Shown here in pieces: positions 45,128-54,436 of a DNA stretch of 64,000 nucleotides. Each line of letters starts with the position of its first letter. Positions within the stretch are counted from its first letter, which is position 1. The stretch is from NCBI RefSeq assembly GCF_000820515.1, contig NZ_JXDG01000010.1:1-64000 (forward strand), read 5' to 3'. Below the pieces are notes generated by a model. That model searched no databases and had not been told where the DNA came from. It worked only from the letters and a program-made list of their open reading frames with translations. The position numbers and the translations under genes were made by a program. This stretch comes from Pseudomonas batumici. GTDB lineage: Bacteria; Pseudomonadota; Gammaproteobacteria; Pseudomonadales; Pseudomonadaceae.

Positions 45128-47433
45128 GCCGCTACTTCAGCAAATCCCTTGTTGCCAGTCTGGCGCTCCTGGCCGTCGGTTGCGCCCAGGCCGTCACTGC
45201 ACCTGCACCTGTTGCATCTGCTGCGACTGTTGTGCCTGTTGCACCTGTCGCGGTCAGCAACGTACCGACCTGGAGCAGCGCGTACAGCTTCGAACAGCTG
45301 GGCCGTCCCGCCGACAGCCTGTTGCTGGGTATCCACAACAGCGACCAGATCGAATTCAGTTTGCGCCGCGATCGCATCGCCAGTGACGCGAAACTGCAGC
45401 TGGAATACACGCCGTCGCCTTCGCTGCTGCCACAGATCTCGCATCTACGTGTGTATCTCAACGATGTGCTGATGAGCGTTGTGCCGATCGCCAAGGAGCA
45501 ATTGGGTAAGCGAGTCAACCAATCGGTAGCCCTGGACCCGAGTCTGATTTCGGACTTCAACCGTGTGCGCCTGGAGTTCGTCGGCCACTACACCGACATC
45601 TGCGAAGACCCGGCCAACAACACGCTTTGGTTGAACGTGGGGCGCGGCAGCCAGATCCAATTGCAGGAGCAGGCACTCACGCTCAAGAACGACCTGGCCT
45701 ATTTCCCGATGCCGTTCTTCGACATTCGGGGCCAGGACAAGCCGGTCCTCAATCTGGTCTTCGCCGATGCTCCGACCCTGGGCGAGCAGCGTGCAGCCGG
45801 TATCCTGGCGTCCTATTTCGGCAGCCAGGCCGCTTGGCGGGGTGCACAGTTCCCCGTTCTGTTCGACCAACTGCCGCCCGCTGATGAGCACCATCGCGCC
45901 AAGTCGGCCATTGTCTTCGCCACCAACGATCATCGCCCGTCCTTCCTGGCCGACACCCACAAGTTCCCGGCCGTGGATGCGCCCGTTGTACAGATGATCG
46001 ACAATCCGCAGGATCCCTACAGCAAGGTGTTGCTGGTGTTGGGGCGCAACGACGATGACCTGGCGGTGGCTGCCCGCGCCCTGGCCTTGGGCGCGGGCGC
46101 GTTTCGTGGCGCGAACGTGATCGTCAACAAGGTCGAGCAGCTCAAGCCGCGGGTGCCTTATGACGCGCCGAACTGGATGCGCACGGACCGCTCGGTACGC
46201 TTCGCCGAGTTGATCAAGTACCCCGAGCAGCTTCGGACCAACGGTCTGCAGCCACGGCCCGTCACGGTGGACGTGAATCTGCCGCCTGATCTGTTCGTCT
46301 GGCGCAACCAAGGGATTCCGCTGCAAACCAAGTTCCGTTATACCCCACCGACGGTCAACGATGAGTCGCGCCTGACCATCAGCCTGAACGACCAGTTCAT
46401 CACCAGCCTGCCGTTGCAAAGCAAGACCGACAGCCGTCTGGAGGAGCTGCGTCTGGCGGTGTTGTCCAACGAGTCGGCCAACCTCAGCGACAAGCTGCTG
46501 GTACCCGCGCTGAAGATTGGCGACCGCAACACCCTGCGTTTTGACTTCAACTTCGCCAGTACCTTTGGCAGTGCCCAGCGCGACCGTTGCCAGACTTCGC
46601 TGCCGGTGAACAACCAGGCCGTGATCGATGAAGAGTCGACCATTGACCTGTCCGGCTACTATCACTACATCGCCATGCCCGACCTGCGTGCCTTTGCCCG
46701 CAGCGGTTTTCCATACAGCCGCATGGCCGACCTGTCGGAAACCCTGGTGATGGTCCCGGCCCACAGTCGCCCTGTGCAACTGAGTACGATGTTCGAGACC
46801 CTTGCCGCCATCTCCGCACGCTCAGGTCTGCCAGCGTTCGGCCTGCGGCTGTCGGACAACTGGGACGACGCCAGGGCAGATGTCGATCTGCTGGTATTCG
46901 GCGCCATGGCACCGGGTGTGGGCGATGGTGCCGATGCCAATCTGGTGCTGGACAAGACGCGTGCCTGGCTACTCAAATCGTCCAATGAGCAGAACGGCCA
47001 GTCGGCCCGCGCCGGCCAGTTCAGTGATGAACGCGACCTGGGAGCCAACGGCGTCGACGTCAGCGCCCAGGCACCGATCGCCGCCATTGTCGGCTTGCAG
47101 TCGCCTTATCACCAACAGCGCAGCATCGTGGCCTTGCTGGCGAGCGACGAGACCGATTACCAACTGCTGCGCGACACCCTGGGCGACTCTGGAAAAATAG
47201 ACGCCGTCAGCGGTTCCGTGGCGCTGATCCGCAGCAGTGGCGTCGGCAGCAGTTGGGTGGGCCAGCAGTACTTCGTCGGCCACCTTCCGTGGTGGCTGTT
47301 GCTTTGGTTCCAATTGTCCGAGCACCCGGTCCTGCTGGCGGCCATCGCCACCATCAGTGTGCTGCTGACGGCGTTCCTGCTGTGGCGTGCACTGCGTTGG
47401 GCGGCTCGCCGTCGCCTGGCGGCTCAGGAGTAG
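45124..47433 (+). CDS. bcsB: Cellulose synthase periplasmic subunit BcsB
   Basis: The 769-residue protein has a signal peptide, about two carbohydrate-binding and flavodoxin-like repeats (NWMRTDRSV, ADAPTLGEQRAAG), and a C-terminal membrane anchor (about 735-760) that contacts BcsA. It guides the glucan through the periplasm. The Ala/Pro/Val-rich linker after the signal peptide (residues ~20-45) is low complexity. It overlaps bcsA (ATGA). Confidence 0.94.
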   Translation: MSRYFSKSLVASLALLAVGCAQAVTAPAPVASAATVVPVAPVAVSNVPTWSSAYSFEQLGRPADSLLLGIHNSDQIEFSLRRDRIASDAKLQLEYTPSPSLLPQISHLRVYLNDVLMSVVPIAKEQLGKRVNQSVALDPSLISDFNRVRLEFVGHYTDICEDPANNTLWLNVGRGSQIQLQEQALTLKNDLAYFPMPFFDIRGQDKPVLNLVFADAPTLGEQRAAGILASYFGSQAAWRGAQFPVLFDQLPPADEHHRAKSAIVFATNDHRPSFLADTHKFPAVDAPVVQMIDNPQDPYSKVLLVLGRNDDDLAVAARALALGAGAFRGANVIVNKVEQLKPRVPYDAPNWMRTDRSVRFAELIKYPEQLRTNGLQPRPVTVDVNLPPDLFVWRNQGIPLQTKFRYTPPTVNDESRLTISLNDQFITSLPLQSKTDSRLEELRLAVLSNESANLSDKLLVPALKIGDRNTLRFDFNFASTFGSAQRDRCQTSLPVNNQAVIDEESTIDLSGYYHYIAMPDLRAFARSGFPYSRMADLSETLVMVPAHSRPVQLSTMFETLAAISARSGLPAFGLRLSDNWDDARADVDLLVFGAMAPGVGDGADANLVLDKTRAWLLKSSNEQNGQSARAGQFSDERDLGANGVDVSAQAPIAAIVGLQSPYHQQRSIVALLASDETDYQLLRDTLGDSGKIDAVSGSVALIRSSGVGSSWVGQQYFVGHLPWWLLLWFQLSEHPVLLAAIATISVLLTAFLLWRALRWAARRRLAAQE

Positions 47434-47437
47434 TCGG

Positions 47438-48553
47438 GTGACAGCCTTCCTAGCGCGGGTTTTGGCCGCGATCATGCTGGCGCCTGGCTTTGCCGCTGCC
47501 GCGCAGTGCCCTTGGCCAGCCTGGCAGCATTATCGCCAGGCCATGCTCAGTTCGGACGGTCGGGTCATTGACCACGCCTCGGAGCAGTTGATCTCCACGT
47601 CTGAAGGGCAGGGCTACGGGCTGTTTTTCGCCCTGCTGGGTAATGACCGCGAAAGCTTTGCCAAGGTGCTGCGCTGGACCCAGGACAACCTGGCCGGCGG
47701 AGACCTGAACCGGCAGCTTCCGGCCTGGCTGTGGGGGCGCGACACAGCCGGCCGCTGGCAGGTGCTGGATGGCAACAACGCCACCGACGCCGACTTGTGG
47801 ATCGCCTATAGCCTGCTGGAAGCCGGGCGTCTTTGGGATCAGCCGAGTTACCTGACATTGGGCCGTAACCTGCTCTGGCGCAGTGCTGCGCAAAGCCTGC
47901 GCAAGCTTCCGGGCCTGGGCCTGATGCTGTTGCCCGGCGACGCAGGGTTCGACAGTGCCGAGGGTTGGCGTCTGAATGCCAGCTATCTGCCGCTACCCTT
48001 GCTGGCACGCTTCGCCCAGGAAGCGCCGATCTGGGCGGAGCTGGCCAGTAACACCGAGCGTCTGCTGATCGAAAGTTCGTCCAAGGGCCTGGCATCCGAC
48101 TGGCAACTGTGGAAAGCCGGGCAGGGTTGGGCCGTGGACAGTCAGAAGGGCAGTGTCGGTAGCTATGACGCCATTCGCGTCTACCTCTGGCTGGGCATGC
48201 TGGACAAGGATACGCCGGGGCGCGCCAAGTTGATCGAGCACTTCAAACCCATACTGGACCTGATTGCGCGACTGGGCCATGTGCCGGAAAAAGTCGATAG
48301 CAGCACCGGCCTCGACAATGGCGCCGGCCCGGTCGGCTTCAGTGCCGCCTTGCTGCCCTTGCTGGCCGCCAGCCGGGACAGTGTGGGTGCCCTCGAGGCC
48401 CAGCGCCAACGCCTGCAACAACAGCCGCCCTTGGCGGATGCCTATTACAACCAGTCGCTGATGCTGTTCGGGCAGGGCTGGGACCAGCAACGTTATCGCT
48501 TCGATAAAGACGGACGCCTCGTGCCAGACTGGACTGCCGCATGCACAAATTGA
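47438..48553 (+). CDS. bcsZ: Periplasmic cellulase BcsZ (GH8 endoglucanase)
   Basis: The 371-residue GH8 endo-1,4-beta-glucanase has a signal peptide and the family motif STSEGQGYGLFFAL with the catalytic Glu, then NNATDADLWIAY with a conserved Asp. BcsZ trims or edits cellulose in the periplasm. GTG 47438 is the likely start, directly after GGAG; it precedes the signal peptide. It overlaps bcsC by 13 bp. Confidence 0.92.
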   Translation: MTAFLARVLAAIMLAPGFAAAAQCPWPAWQHYRQAMLSSDGRVIDHASEQLISTSEGQGYGLFFALLGNDRESFAKVLRWTQDNLAGGDLNRQLPAWLWGRDTAGRWQVLDGNNATDADLWIAYSLLEAGRLWDQPSYLTLGRNLLWRSAAQSLRKLPGLGLMLLPGDAGFDSAEGWRLNASYLPLPLLARFAQEAPIWAELASNTERLLIESSSKGLASDWQLWKAGQGWAVDSQKGSVGSYDAIRVYLWLGMLDKDTPGRAKLIEHFKPILDLIARLGHVPEKVDSSTGLDNGAGPVGFSAALLPLLAASRDSVGALEAQRQRLQQQPPLADAYYNQSLMLFGQGWDQQRYRFDKDGRLVPDWTAACTN

Positions 48554-51500
48554 CCGGTTTCGGGCTGCTGCTGAGCGGCGTTTATGGGGTCGCACTGGGC
48601 CAGCCGCTCAGCCCTCCCGAGCAGCAGCAATGGCTGCTGGAGCAAGTCCGCATTGGCGAAGCTCTGTACCGCGAAGACCTGGTGCATGATTCGCTGGCGC
48701 GTCTCGAACTGATCGCCCCGGACAATCCGCAGGTGAAAGTCTTCGAAGTCCGCCAGGCATTGCTGCAGAAGAACCTGCCGGAGGCCGAACGCCTAGTCGC
48801 CCAACTGCACCAGCAGGCACCAGGCACCGCGGCCTTGCGCCAGGCCGAGAGCTTGCTGAAGATGCACGGCGCCGAGGGGCAGAGGGGCCTGCAGGAGGCG
48901 CGTCTGCTGGCCGTCGCCGGCCGTTCCGAAGACGCGATCAAGGCCTATCAGCAACTGTTCGGCGATGACATGCCGGATTTTTCCACGACCCTGGAATACC
49001 TGAACGTGCGCAGCGGCATCAAGGCTCAGCGCCCGCAGGTGATCGAGCAGTTACGCGAGTTGGACCGGCAGTATCCCGGTAACGCCTCGCTGCGCCAGAG
49101 CTTGGCGAGCCTGCTGTTTGCCGAAAAACGTGATCCCGAGGCGTTGGCTGTCCTGCATCAATTGGCTGGCGATCCGAACGCCAGCAACAACGCTGCCGAA
49201 CGCGAATACAACTATTGGCTCAAGCAGCCGGTAGGGCGCGAAACCGCGCAGGGCTGGCAGGCTTTTCTGAAGCTTTACCCCTACACCAGCTTGTACGCTG
49301 ACGCGACCAAACAGTTGCAAGCGCAGCAGCAATACCTGGCGGATCCGGCCTGGCAGGCCGGAGTCAAAGGCAAGGCATTGCTCGAAGCCGGCGACAACGT
49401 CGGCGCTGAGGCCAATTTGCGTCGGGCGATCAAGGGGTATCCGCAAGACGCCAGCCTGCTCGGTTCGCTGGGTATTTCGCTGATGCGCCAGAACAAGCAC
49501 GAAGCGGCCTACAACACGTTCGTCCAGGCCTCGGCCATTGAGCAGGACACCGACTGGATGACCAAATGGCAGGACCTCAAGGCGGCCAACTACCAGTGGA
49601 TGCTGCTGCAAAAGGGTGATGAAGCCCTTGAGCGAAAGGATTATCCCGTCGCGAAAAAATGGTACCGGCAGGCCGCCAAAGCCAAACCGAACGATCCTGC
49701 GCCGCTGATCGGCCTTTCCTATGCGGCCCGGGGCGAACTTGATGACATCAGCGCGGAAGCCCTGTTGATGCAGGCGCGCAAGCTTGATCCGAGTAACGCA
49801 AGCGTGGTGCGTGCGCTGGTCCGTCTGTACCAGTCGCAATCAGCGGAAAAGGCCGAGCACTACCTCGACAGCCTGACGCCCAGGGAGCAGCAGGAGTTCC
49901 AAAGCGTGCGTCGCGGGCTGGCGCTGGATCGCCTCAATGCGCAGGCCGATGACGCCACCCGGCGCAGCGATTGGGCGCAGGTGGCGGCAGTCTTGAGCAA
50001 GGCTCGAGTGCTGGACCCGGACAGTCCCTGGCTGGTGTACCGCTTGGCCAATGCCCAGCGCGAACTGGGCCGCAATGCTGACGCCGATCAAAGCTTCCGC
50101 GTGCTGTTGCAACGTCAGGGCCAGAACACCGAGGCGCGCTATGCCCACGGCCTGTTTCTGGCCAATGCCGAGCGTGACGGCGATGCCATGGGCAGTCTGC
50201 AACAGATCCCCCGTGCGGCCTGGAGCGACAACATGAACGAGCTGTGGGCGCGTCTGCAGCGTCGCCAGTTGCTCGCGAAGGCCCGGACACTACGCGACAG
50301 TGGCCATGAGGCCCAGGCCGAAGCGCAGCTGATGCGCGCGCCTACCCCTGACGACTACCTGACCCTGGCCGACTGGGCCCAGCAGCGTGGCGACCTGGTC
50401 CAGGCCGAAAGCCGCTACCGCAAGGTGCTGAGCAGCGAGCCGAAAAATACCGAGGCCCAACTGGGGCTGAGCGAAGTGCTGATCGCCCGTGGTCAGCCGG
50501 ACGCCGCCAAGGCCAGTCTCATGGCGGTGACTGCGCCGGTACCGGTCGATGCATCGTTCCAGCGCCGCCTGGCCAATGCCTGGGCGTCGCTGGGCGACAA
50601 GACGCGTGCGAGCGCGCTGTTCGCGCAGTTGCTCAAGACCCCGCAAAGTGATCCGCTGGTCTATCGGGATGCGGCGCGTCTGCTGTCCCGGGAAGAGCCG
50701 GGGCGGGCTCTGGATGACTATGCGCGCAGCATGGGGGCGGCAAGGATGATCGAACCGCAGCAGGCCGAACCGCGCGACAACCGTGCCATGACCTTGGCCA
50801 GCCGGGCCAAGGATAGCGATGACTGGATGAAGCGCAGCATCCGCCGCGATGTCGACGAGCTGTACCAACAGCAGAACCCGACGGTGAACCTGTACCATGA
50901 CTTCGCCTGGCGCACCGACAACAGCTCATCGGGGGTCTCGGACCTGACCACCCAGACCACCATCCTGCGCATCGACGCGCCGCTGGCGCAAGGACAGGGT
51001 TTCGTACAGGCCGAAGAGATCAATCTGGATGTCAGCAATTTTTCCAGCACCGATCGGTTCGGCTTGTGCGCGGTGGTCCAGGGTGGCTGTGCCACCGCTT
51101 CACAGAGCGTGAACGGCACCCTGCTGGGTATGGGCTGGCACGATGATCGCTGGGCCTTCGACCTTGGCCATACGCCACAAGCGTTCACGGTGTCCAACTG
51201 GGTGGGCGGTGTGACCTACAGCGGGGACTGGAGCAGCCTGGGTTACCGCCTCACGGCATCGCGACGACCCCTGACCAACTCACTGGTGTCGTATGCCGGT
51301 GCGGTCGATCCGGTCACGGGAACCAAGTGGGGCGGTGTGACAGCCAACGGCTTCACCCTGGGCCTGAGCCATGACGAAGGCGGCAAGGATGGTGTGTGGG
51401 CAAGCCTGAGCAGTCATTGGTTGGTGGGGCAGAACGTTGAGACCAACCAGCGGCGCACCGCCATGGGCGGCTATTACTATCGCCTGGTGGACCGTGCCGA

Positions 51501-52017
51501 CGAGCGTATGCGTACGGGTCTGACCCTGCTGTACATGGGCTACGACAAGGACTTGAGCGAACTCACCCTTGGCCAGGGCGGTTACTACAGCCCGCAGCAG
51601 TACTACTCGGCCAGCGTGCCGGTGAACTATGCCTGGCGCAACGCGGATTGGTCAGTCTTCCTCGAAAGCGCGGTGGGCTGGTCGTTTGCGAAAATCGACG
51701 GTTCTGACCTCTACCCCAAGGCCAACAGCGAAGCCGAACTGCAAAGTCTGCTGGCGCAATCGAATCAGACCCTGGTGAGCGGCCCCACCCTGACCAAGAG
51801 TGGCAGTAGCAGCAACGGCATCAACTTCCGTGTCCAGGGCCTGGTGGAGCGCCGCCTGTCCGACAACCTGGTGTTCGGTACCGGTATCACTTGGCAACAC
51901 AGCGAAGGCTACGCGCCGAGCCGCGCCTTGCTGTACTTGCGCTACACCTTTGACCCTTGGCAAGGCAACCTGCCGCTACCGGTTGAGCCGATCTCGCCTT
52001 ATGCGGAGATGCGTTAG
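48541..52017 (+). CDS. bcsC: Cellulose export outer-membrane protein BcsC
   Basis: The 1158-residue protein has an N-terminal signal peptide (MHKLTGFGLLLSGVYGVALG), a long TPR domain (about 30-760), and a C-terminal BCSC_C beta-barrel (about 790-1158). It forms the periplasmic scaffold and outer-membrane pore for cellulose. It is the last gene of the operon. A fragment of the palindromic repeat begins three bases after its stop codon. Confidence 0.94.
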   Translation: MHKLTGFGLLLSGVYGVALGQPLSPPEQQQWLLEQVRIGEALYREDLVHDSLARLELIAPDNPQVKVFEVRQALLQKNLPEAERLVAQLHQQAPGTAALRQAESLLKMHGAEGQRGLQEARLLAVAGRSEDAIKAYQQLFGDDMPDFSTTLEYLNVRSGIKAQRPQVIEQLRELDRQYPGNASLRQSLASLLFAEKRDPEALAVLHQLAGDPNASNNAAEREYNYWLKQPVGRETAQGWQAFLKLYPYTSLYADATKQLQAQQQYLADPAWQAGVKGKALLEAGDNVGAEANLRRAIKGYPQDASLLGSLGISLMRQNKHEAAYNTFVQASAIEQDTDWMTKWQDLKAANYQWMLLQKGDEALERKDYPVAKKWYRQAAKAKPNDPAPLIGLSYAARGELDDISAEALLMQARKLDPSNASVVRALVRLYQSQSAEKAEHYLDSLTPREQQEFQSVRRGLALDRLNAQADDATRRSDWAQVAAVLSKARVLDPDSPWLVYRLANAQRELGRNADADQSFRVLLQRQGQNTEARYAHGLFLANAERDGDAMGSLQQIPRAAWSDNMNELWARLQRRQLLAKARTLRDSGHEAQAEAQLMRAPTPDDYLTLADWAQQRGDLVQAESRYRKVLSSEPKNTEAQLGLSEVLIARGQPDAAKASLMAVTAPVPVDASFQRRLANAWASLGDKTRASALFAQLLKTPQSDPLVYRDAARLLSREEPGRALDDYARSMGAARMIEPQQAEPRDNRAMTLASRAKDSDDWMKRSIRRDVDELYQQQNPTVNLYHDFAWRTDNSSSGVSDLTTQTTILRIDAPLAQGQGFVQAEEINLDVSNFSSTDRFGLCAVVQGGCATASQSVNGTLLGMGWHDDRWAFDLGHTPQAFTVSNWVGGVTYSGDWSSLGYRLTASRRPLTNSLVSYAGAVDPVTGTKWGGVTANGFTLGLSHDEGGKDGVWASLSSHWLVGQNVETNQRRTAMGGYYYRLVDRADERMRTGLTLLYMGYDKDLSELTLGQGGYYSPQQYYSASVPVNYAWRNADWSVFLESAVGWSFAKIDGSDLYPKANSEAELQSLLAQSNQTLVSGPTLTKSGSSSNGINFRVQGLVERRLSDNLVFGTGITWQHSEGYAPSRALLYLRYTFDPWQGNLPLPVEPISPYAEMR

Positions 52018-52019
52018 GC

Positions 52020-52058
52020 GCTGTACGAAAACTGCCTGCGCGACGATCCGGCTGCGAA
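52020..52058. repeat. Diverged left-end fragment of the 143-bp palindromic element
   Basis: GCTGTACGAAAACTGCCTGCGCGACGATC-like sequence starting at 52020 matches the left end of the 15341-15483 element (from 15344) at most of the first ~35 positions, then diverges. Confidence 0.6.
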
Positions 52059-52074
52059 AGCCAGCCGGTTTCGA

Positions 52075-52338
52075 CTATTCGTGCGGCTCAGGCTTGTCCA
52101 GGTCGGCCAAGGCGGCTGCATTGTTTTTGAAAGCGGCAGCAAAGATTCCCCGGTTTTTCGCCATGAAAATACTGGCTTCTTCTGCCAGCGCCTCGTCCAG
52201 CCCCGGAACGTTTTTCACCAGGACCTGGGTCAGCACCTCTGCCAGTTCCAGCATCTGATCATGGGCATCAGCGAGTTTGCGGTCCAAAAACGTAGTCTCC
52301 AAATCGCGCGTGCTGCGGTAAAGAATCTCTACAGCCAT
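52075..52338 (-). CDS. yebG: YebG family SOS-response protein
   Basis: The 87-residue protein matches YebG, a small DNA-damage-inducible protein in enterobacteria and Pseudomonas. Family segments are MAVEILYRSTRD, KLADAHDQMLELAEVL and the acidic tail. Its function in the SOS response is unknown. A perfect LexA box lies at 52451-52466 in the upstream region, which supports SOS control. Confidence 0.88.
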   Translation of the reverse strand: MAVEILYRSTRDLETTFLDRKLADAHDQMLELAEVLTQVLVKNVPGLDEALAEEASIFMAKNRGIFAAAFKNNAAALADLDKPEPHE

Positions 52339-52450
52339 ACGAGGCCTCTCAATGAGTGATATTAGGGTGCCTCACTGGGTGCCACCCCGTGTCACGGTAA
52401 GTTTTTGTCAAAACGGCGATTGCCTTCACGATAGTAGTGTTTTGCAATTA

Positions 52451-52466
52451 CTGTATCTATATACAG
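52451..52466. promoter_or_regulatory. LexA box
   Basis: CTGTATCTATATACAG fits the LexA consensus CTG-N10-CAG with an AT-rich, near-palindromic centre. It lies 113 bp before yebG and about 104 bp before the lipoprotein gene, between the divergent genes. YebG is the known SOS gene. Confidence 0.85.
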
Positions 52467-52569
52467 CAAAGAGCATAAGCGAATCCCCAGGCTTTGGGTA
52501 GTGGCTTTTTTTCCTGCTACGATCTTCGGGCGTTTTTCGACAAACCCTCACAAACGTCAATTCGCCTCC

Positions 52570-53214
52570 ATGATGACCAACCCTTTGCGCCTGGCCTTAC
52601 CTTGCTTGTTGCTGACAGCGGCGTTACTGAGCGGATGCGCCACCGCCTACGGACCGCATGGATTCACCGGTGGTTACACTGAAACCAAAATAGACGACAG
52701 TACCTATCGTGTCGTCTTCAATGGCAATGGACAGACCTCGCGCGACAAGGTCTGGTATTACTGGATCTATCGCTGCGCCGAATTGACCACGCAAAACGGT
52801 TATGAGTTTTTCATCCCCTCACAGACACAATTGAAGGCCCCGGCGCTGTCGCAAGCCGACACCCCCGCAACCCGGCTGGCTGACCTGCAACCTGGCTCCG
52901 ACCTGCCGCTGAGCCAGTTGGCGACGCATTCGGTCCCGACCTACATCTATATTCCCGGCGGCACCGTGAAAACGTATTCCGGCAACGGCTTCGTCAAGAT
53001 GCTGCATAGCCCCGACGGCTACAACGGCATGCTGGTCCTGCGCGCCGCCACCATCCTGGAAATGCTCGATCCCTACATCAAGAGCCAGGGAAATGCCGCC
53101 GCCCCCACCGGCAAGGACATCTTCAAGGCTGCGTTTGCGGGTAGCATGGCGCCGCGAACCGCCAACCCGCCCGTGACGATGGACGATCTGAAGCATCTGT
53201 TGCCGCCGCCTTGA
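52570..53214 (+). CDS. Lipoprotein of unknown function (CC0125-like)
   Basis: The 214-residue protein has a lipobox (LLTAALLSGC, cysteine at about residue 19) and a conserved region TETKIDDSTYRVVFNGNG and YWIYRCAELTTQNGY found in small bacterial lipoproteins annotated as CC0125/CC1285-like. The function is unknown. Tandem ATGs at 52570 and 52573 both precede the signal. It is followed after 75 bp by the secreted protease-like gene. Confidence 0.72.
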   Translation: MMTNPLRLALPCLLLTAALLSGCATAYGPHGFTGGYTETKIDDSTYRVVFNGNGQTSRDKVWYYWIYRCAELTTQNGYEFFIPSQTQLKAPALSQADTPATRLADLQPGSDLPLSQLATHSVPTYIYIPGGTVKTYSGNGFVKMLHSPDGYNGMLVLRAATILEMLDPYIKSQGNAAAPTGKDIFKAAFAGSMAPRTANPPVTMDDLKHLLPPP

Positions 53215-53289
53215 GCTGATGCGTGAGGCCACGACCCCAGACGAATTTTGCGCACTCATGCGTCCTGCAAAACCGGGTAAGCATTCATC

Positions 53290-54339
53290 ATGAAACCATC
53301 GCTCATCAAACAAGCAACCGTCCTGGCTGCCGCCCTGTCGACCTGCTCCTCGGTGTTCGCCATGGAGCCCGAAGCACTGTTCGAACAGGTCTCGCCGAGC
53401 ATCTGGGTGGTGCTCGCCGCCGATGCCCAGGGCAAGCCGTTTTCGCAGGGGACCGCGGTCGTCGTCGGTCCCGGTCGCCTGGTCACCAATTGCCATGTGC
53501 TGGCCAAAGCCAGCAGCTTCAAGGTGCAGCACCTCAATGCCACCTTTGCGGGCACGCTGGAGTTTCCCGATGTGGAACGCGACCTGTGCCAGATCAAGGT
53601 CGCCAACCTGGTGGCGCCAGCGGTCAAGATCGCCCCGATCAGCCATTTGCGGGTCGGCCAGAAAGTGTTCGCCATCGGCTCGCCGCGTGGCCTGGAAGAA
53701 ACCATGAGCGACGGCCTGTTGTCGGCGCTGCGCCTGGACAAGGAGGGCAAGCTGCGCCTCATCCAGAGTTCCGCACCGATTTCCCACGGCTCCAGCGGCG
53801 GTGGGCTGTTCAACGATCGCGGCGAGTTGATCGGCCTTACCACGCTGGGCATGGAAGGCAGCTACGCGCAGAACATTTCATTTGCCGTGCCGGCCCAGTG
53901 GATACAGGACATCGCCGAGCGCGGCAAAGCCGCCCTGGCGACGCGGGGGAAACCGGCGCCAACGCCGGTTCCCGCACCTGTGCCTGGGCCCGTGTCGACG
54001 GCAGAGAAATGGAATGGCTGGATGAGCTGCGGGGCGCGCGCCGACAAGGGTACGAACTTTGCCGCCTATCAGGCCAGGTTCACCATGGAAGTGAACGACG
54101 GTGCCGTCAATGCCTACCGCAAGAACGACACTTTTGTGGAAACCTTGACCGGCAACATCGCCCACAACATGCTGGACCTGCACGGCATCGGCTACCGCAT
54201 CAGCAACCCCAATGTCATCTGGCAATTCAGCTTCAACGGCGAATTCCCGGTCGGCTCCAAGGTGTATACGGGCAAGGGCCACATGTTGCGCGCCGGCACG
54301 CCGATCCGAGACTGCGATTTGACCATGACGCATAGCTGA
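53290..54339 (+). CDS. Secreted trypsin-like serine protease with C-terminal domain of unknown function
   Basis: The 349-residue protein has a signal peptide (to about residue 24), a HtrA-like protease domain with His in VTNCHVLAK, Asp in ERDLCQIKV and Ser in SHGSSGGGLF, no PDZ domain, a Pro-rich linker (about 222-238), and a ~100-residue C-terminal domain starting at WNGWMSC that I do not recognise, ending in DCDLTMTHS. The two C-terminal cysteines could pair. It should act in the periplasm or outside the cell. Confidence 0.8.
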   Translation: MKPSLIKQATVLAAALSTCSSVFAMEPEALFEQVSPSIWVVLAADAQGKPFSQGTAVVVGPGRLVTNCHVLAKASSFKVQHLNATFAGTLEFPDVERDLCQIKVANLVAPAVKIAPISHLRVGQKVFAIGSPRGLEETMSDGLLSALRLDKEGKLRLIQSSAPISHGSSGGGLFNDRGELIGLTTLGMEGSYAQNISFAVPAQWIQDIAERGKAALATRGKPAPTPVPAPVPGPVSTAEKWNGWMSCGARADKGTNFAAYQARFTMEVNDGAVNAYRKNDTFVETLTGNIAHNMLDLHGIGYRISNPNVIWQFSFNGEFPVGSKVYTGKGHMLRAGTPIRDCDLTMTHS

Positions 54340-54436
54340 AGGCCGCGCCTCGTCCCTGGCCTTTTTTCTGCATGCAGGGACAATAGTCATCTTCCACCCG
54401 CATCATCCGATCAAGCCGAACCAAGGAACCTCTACC

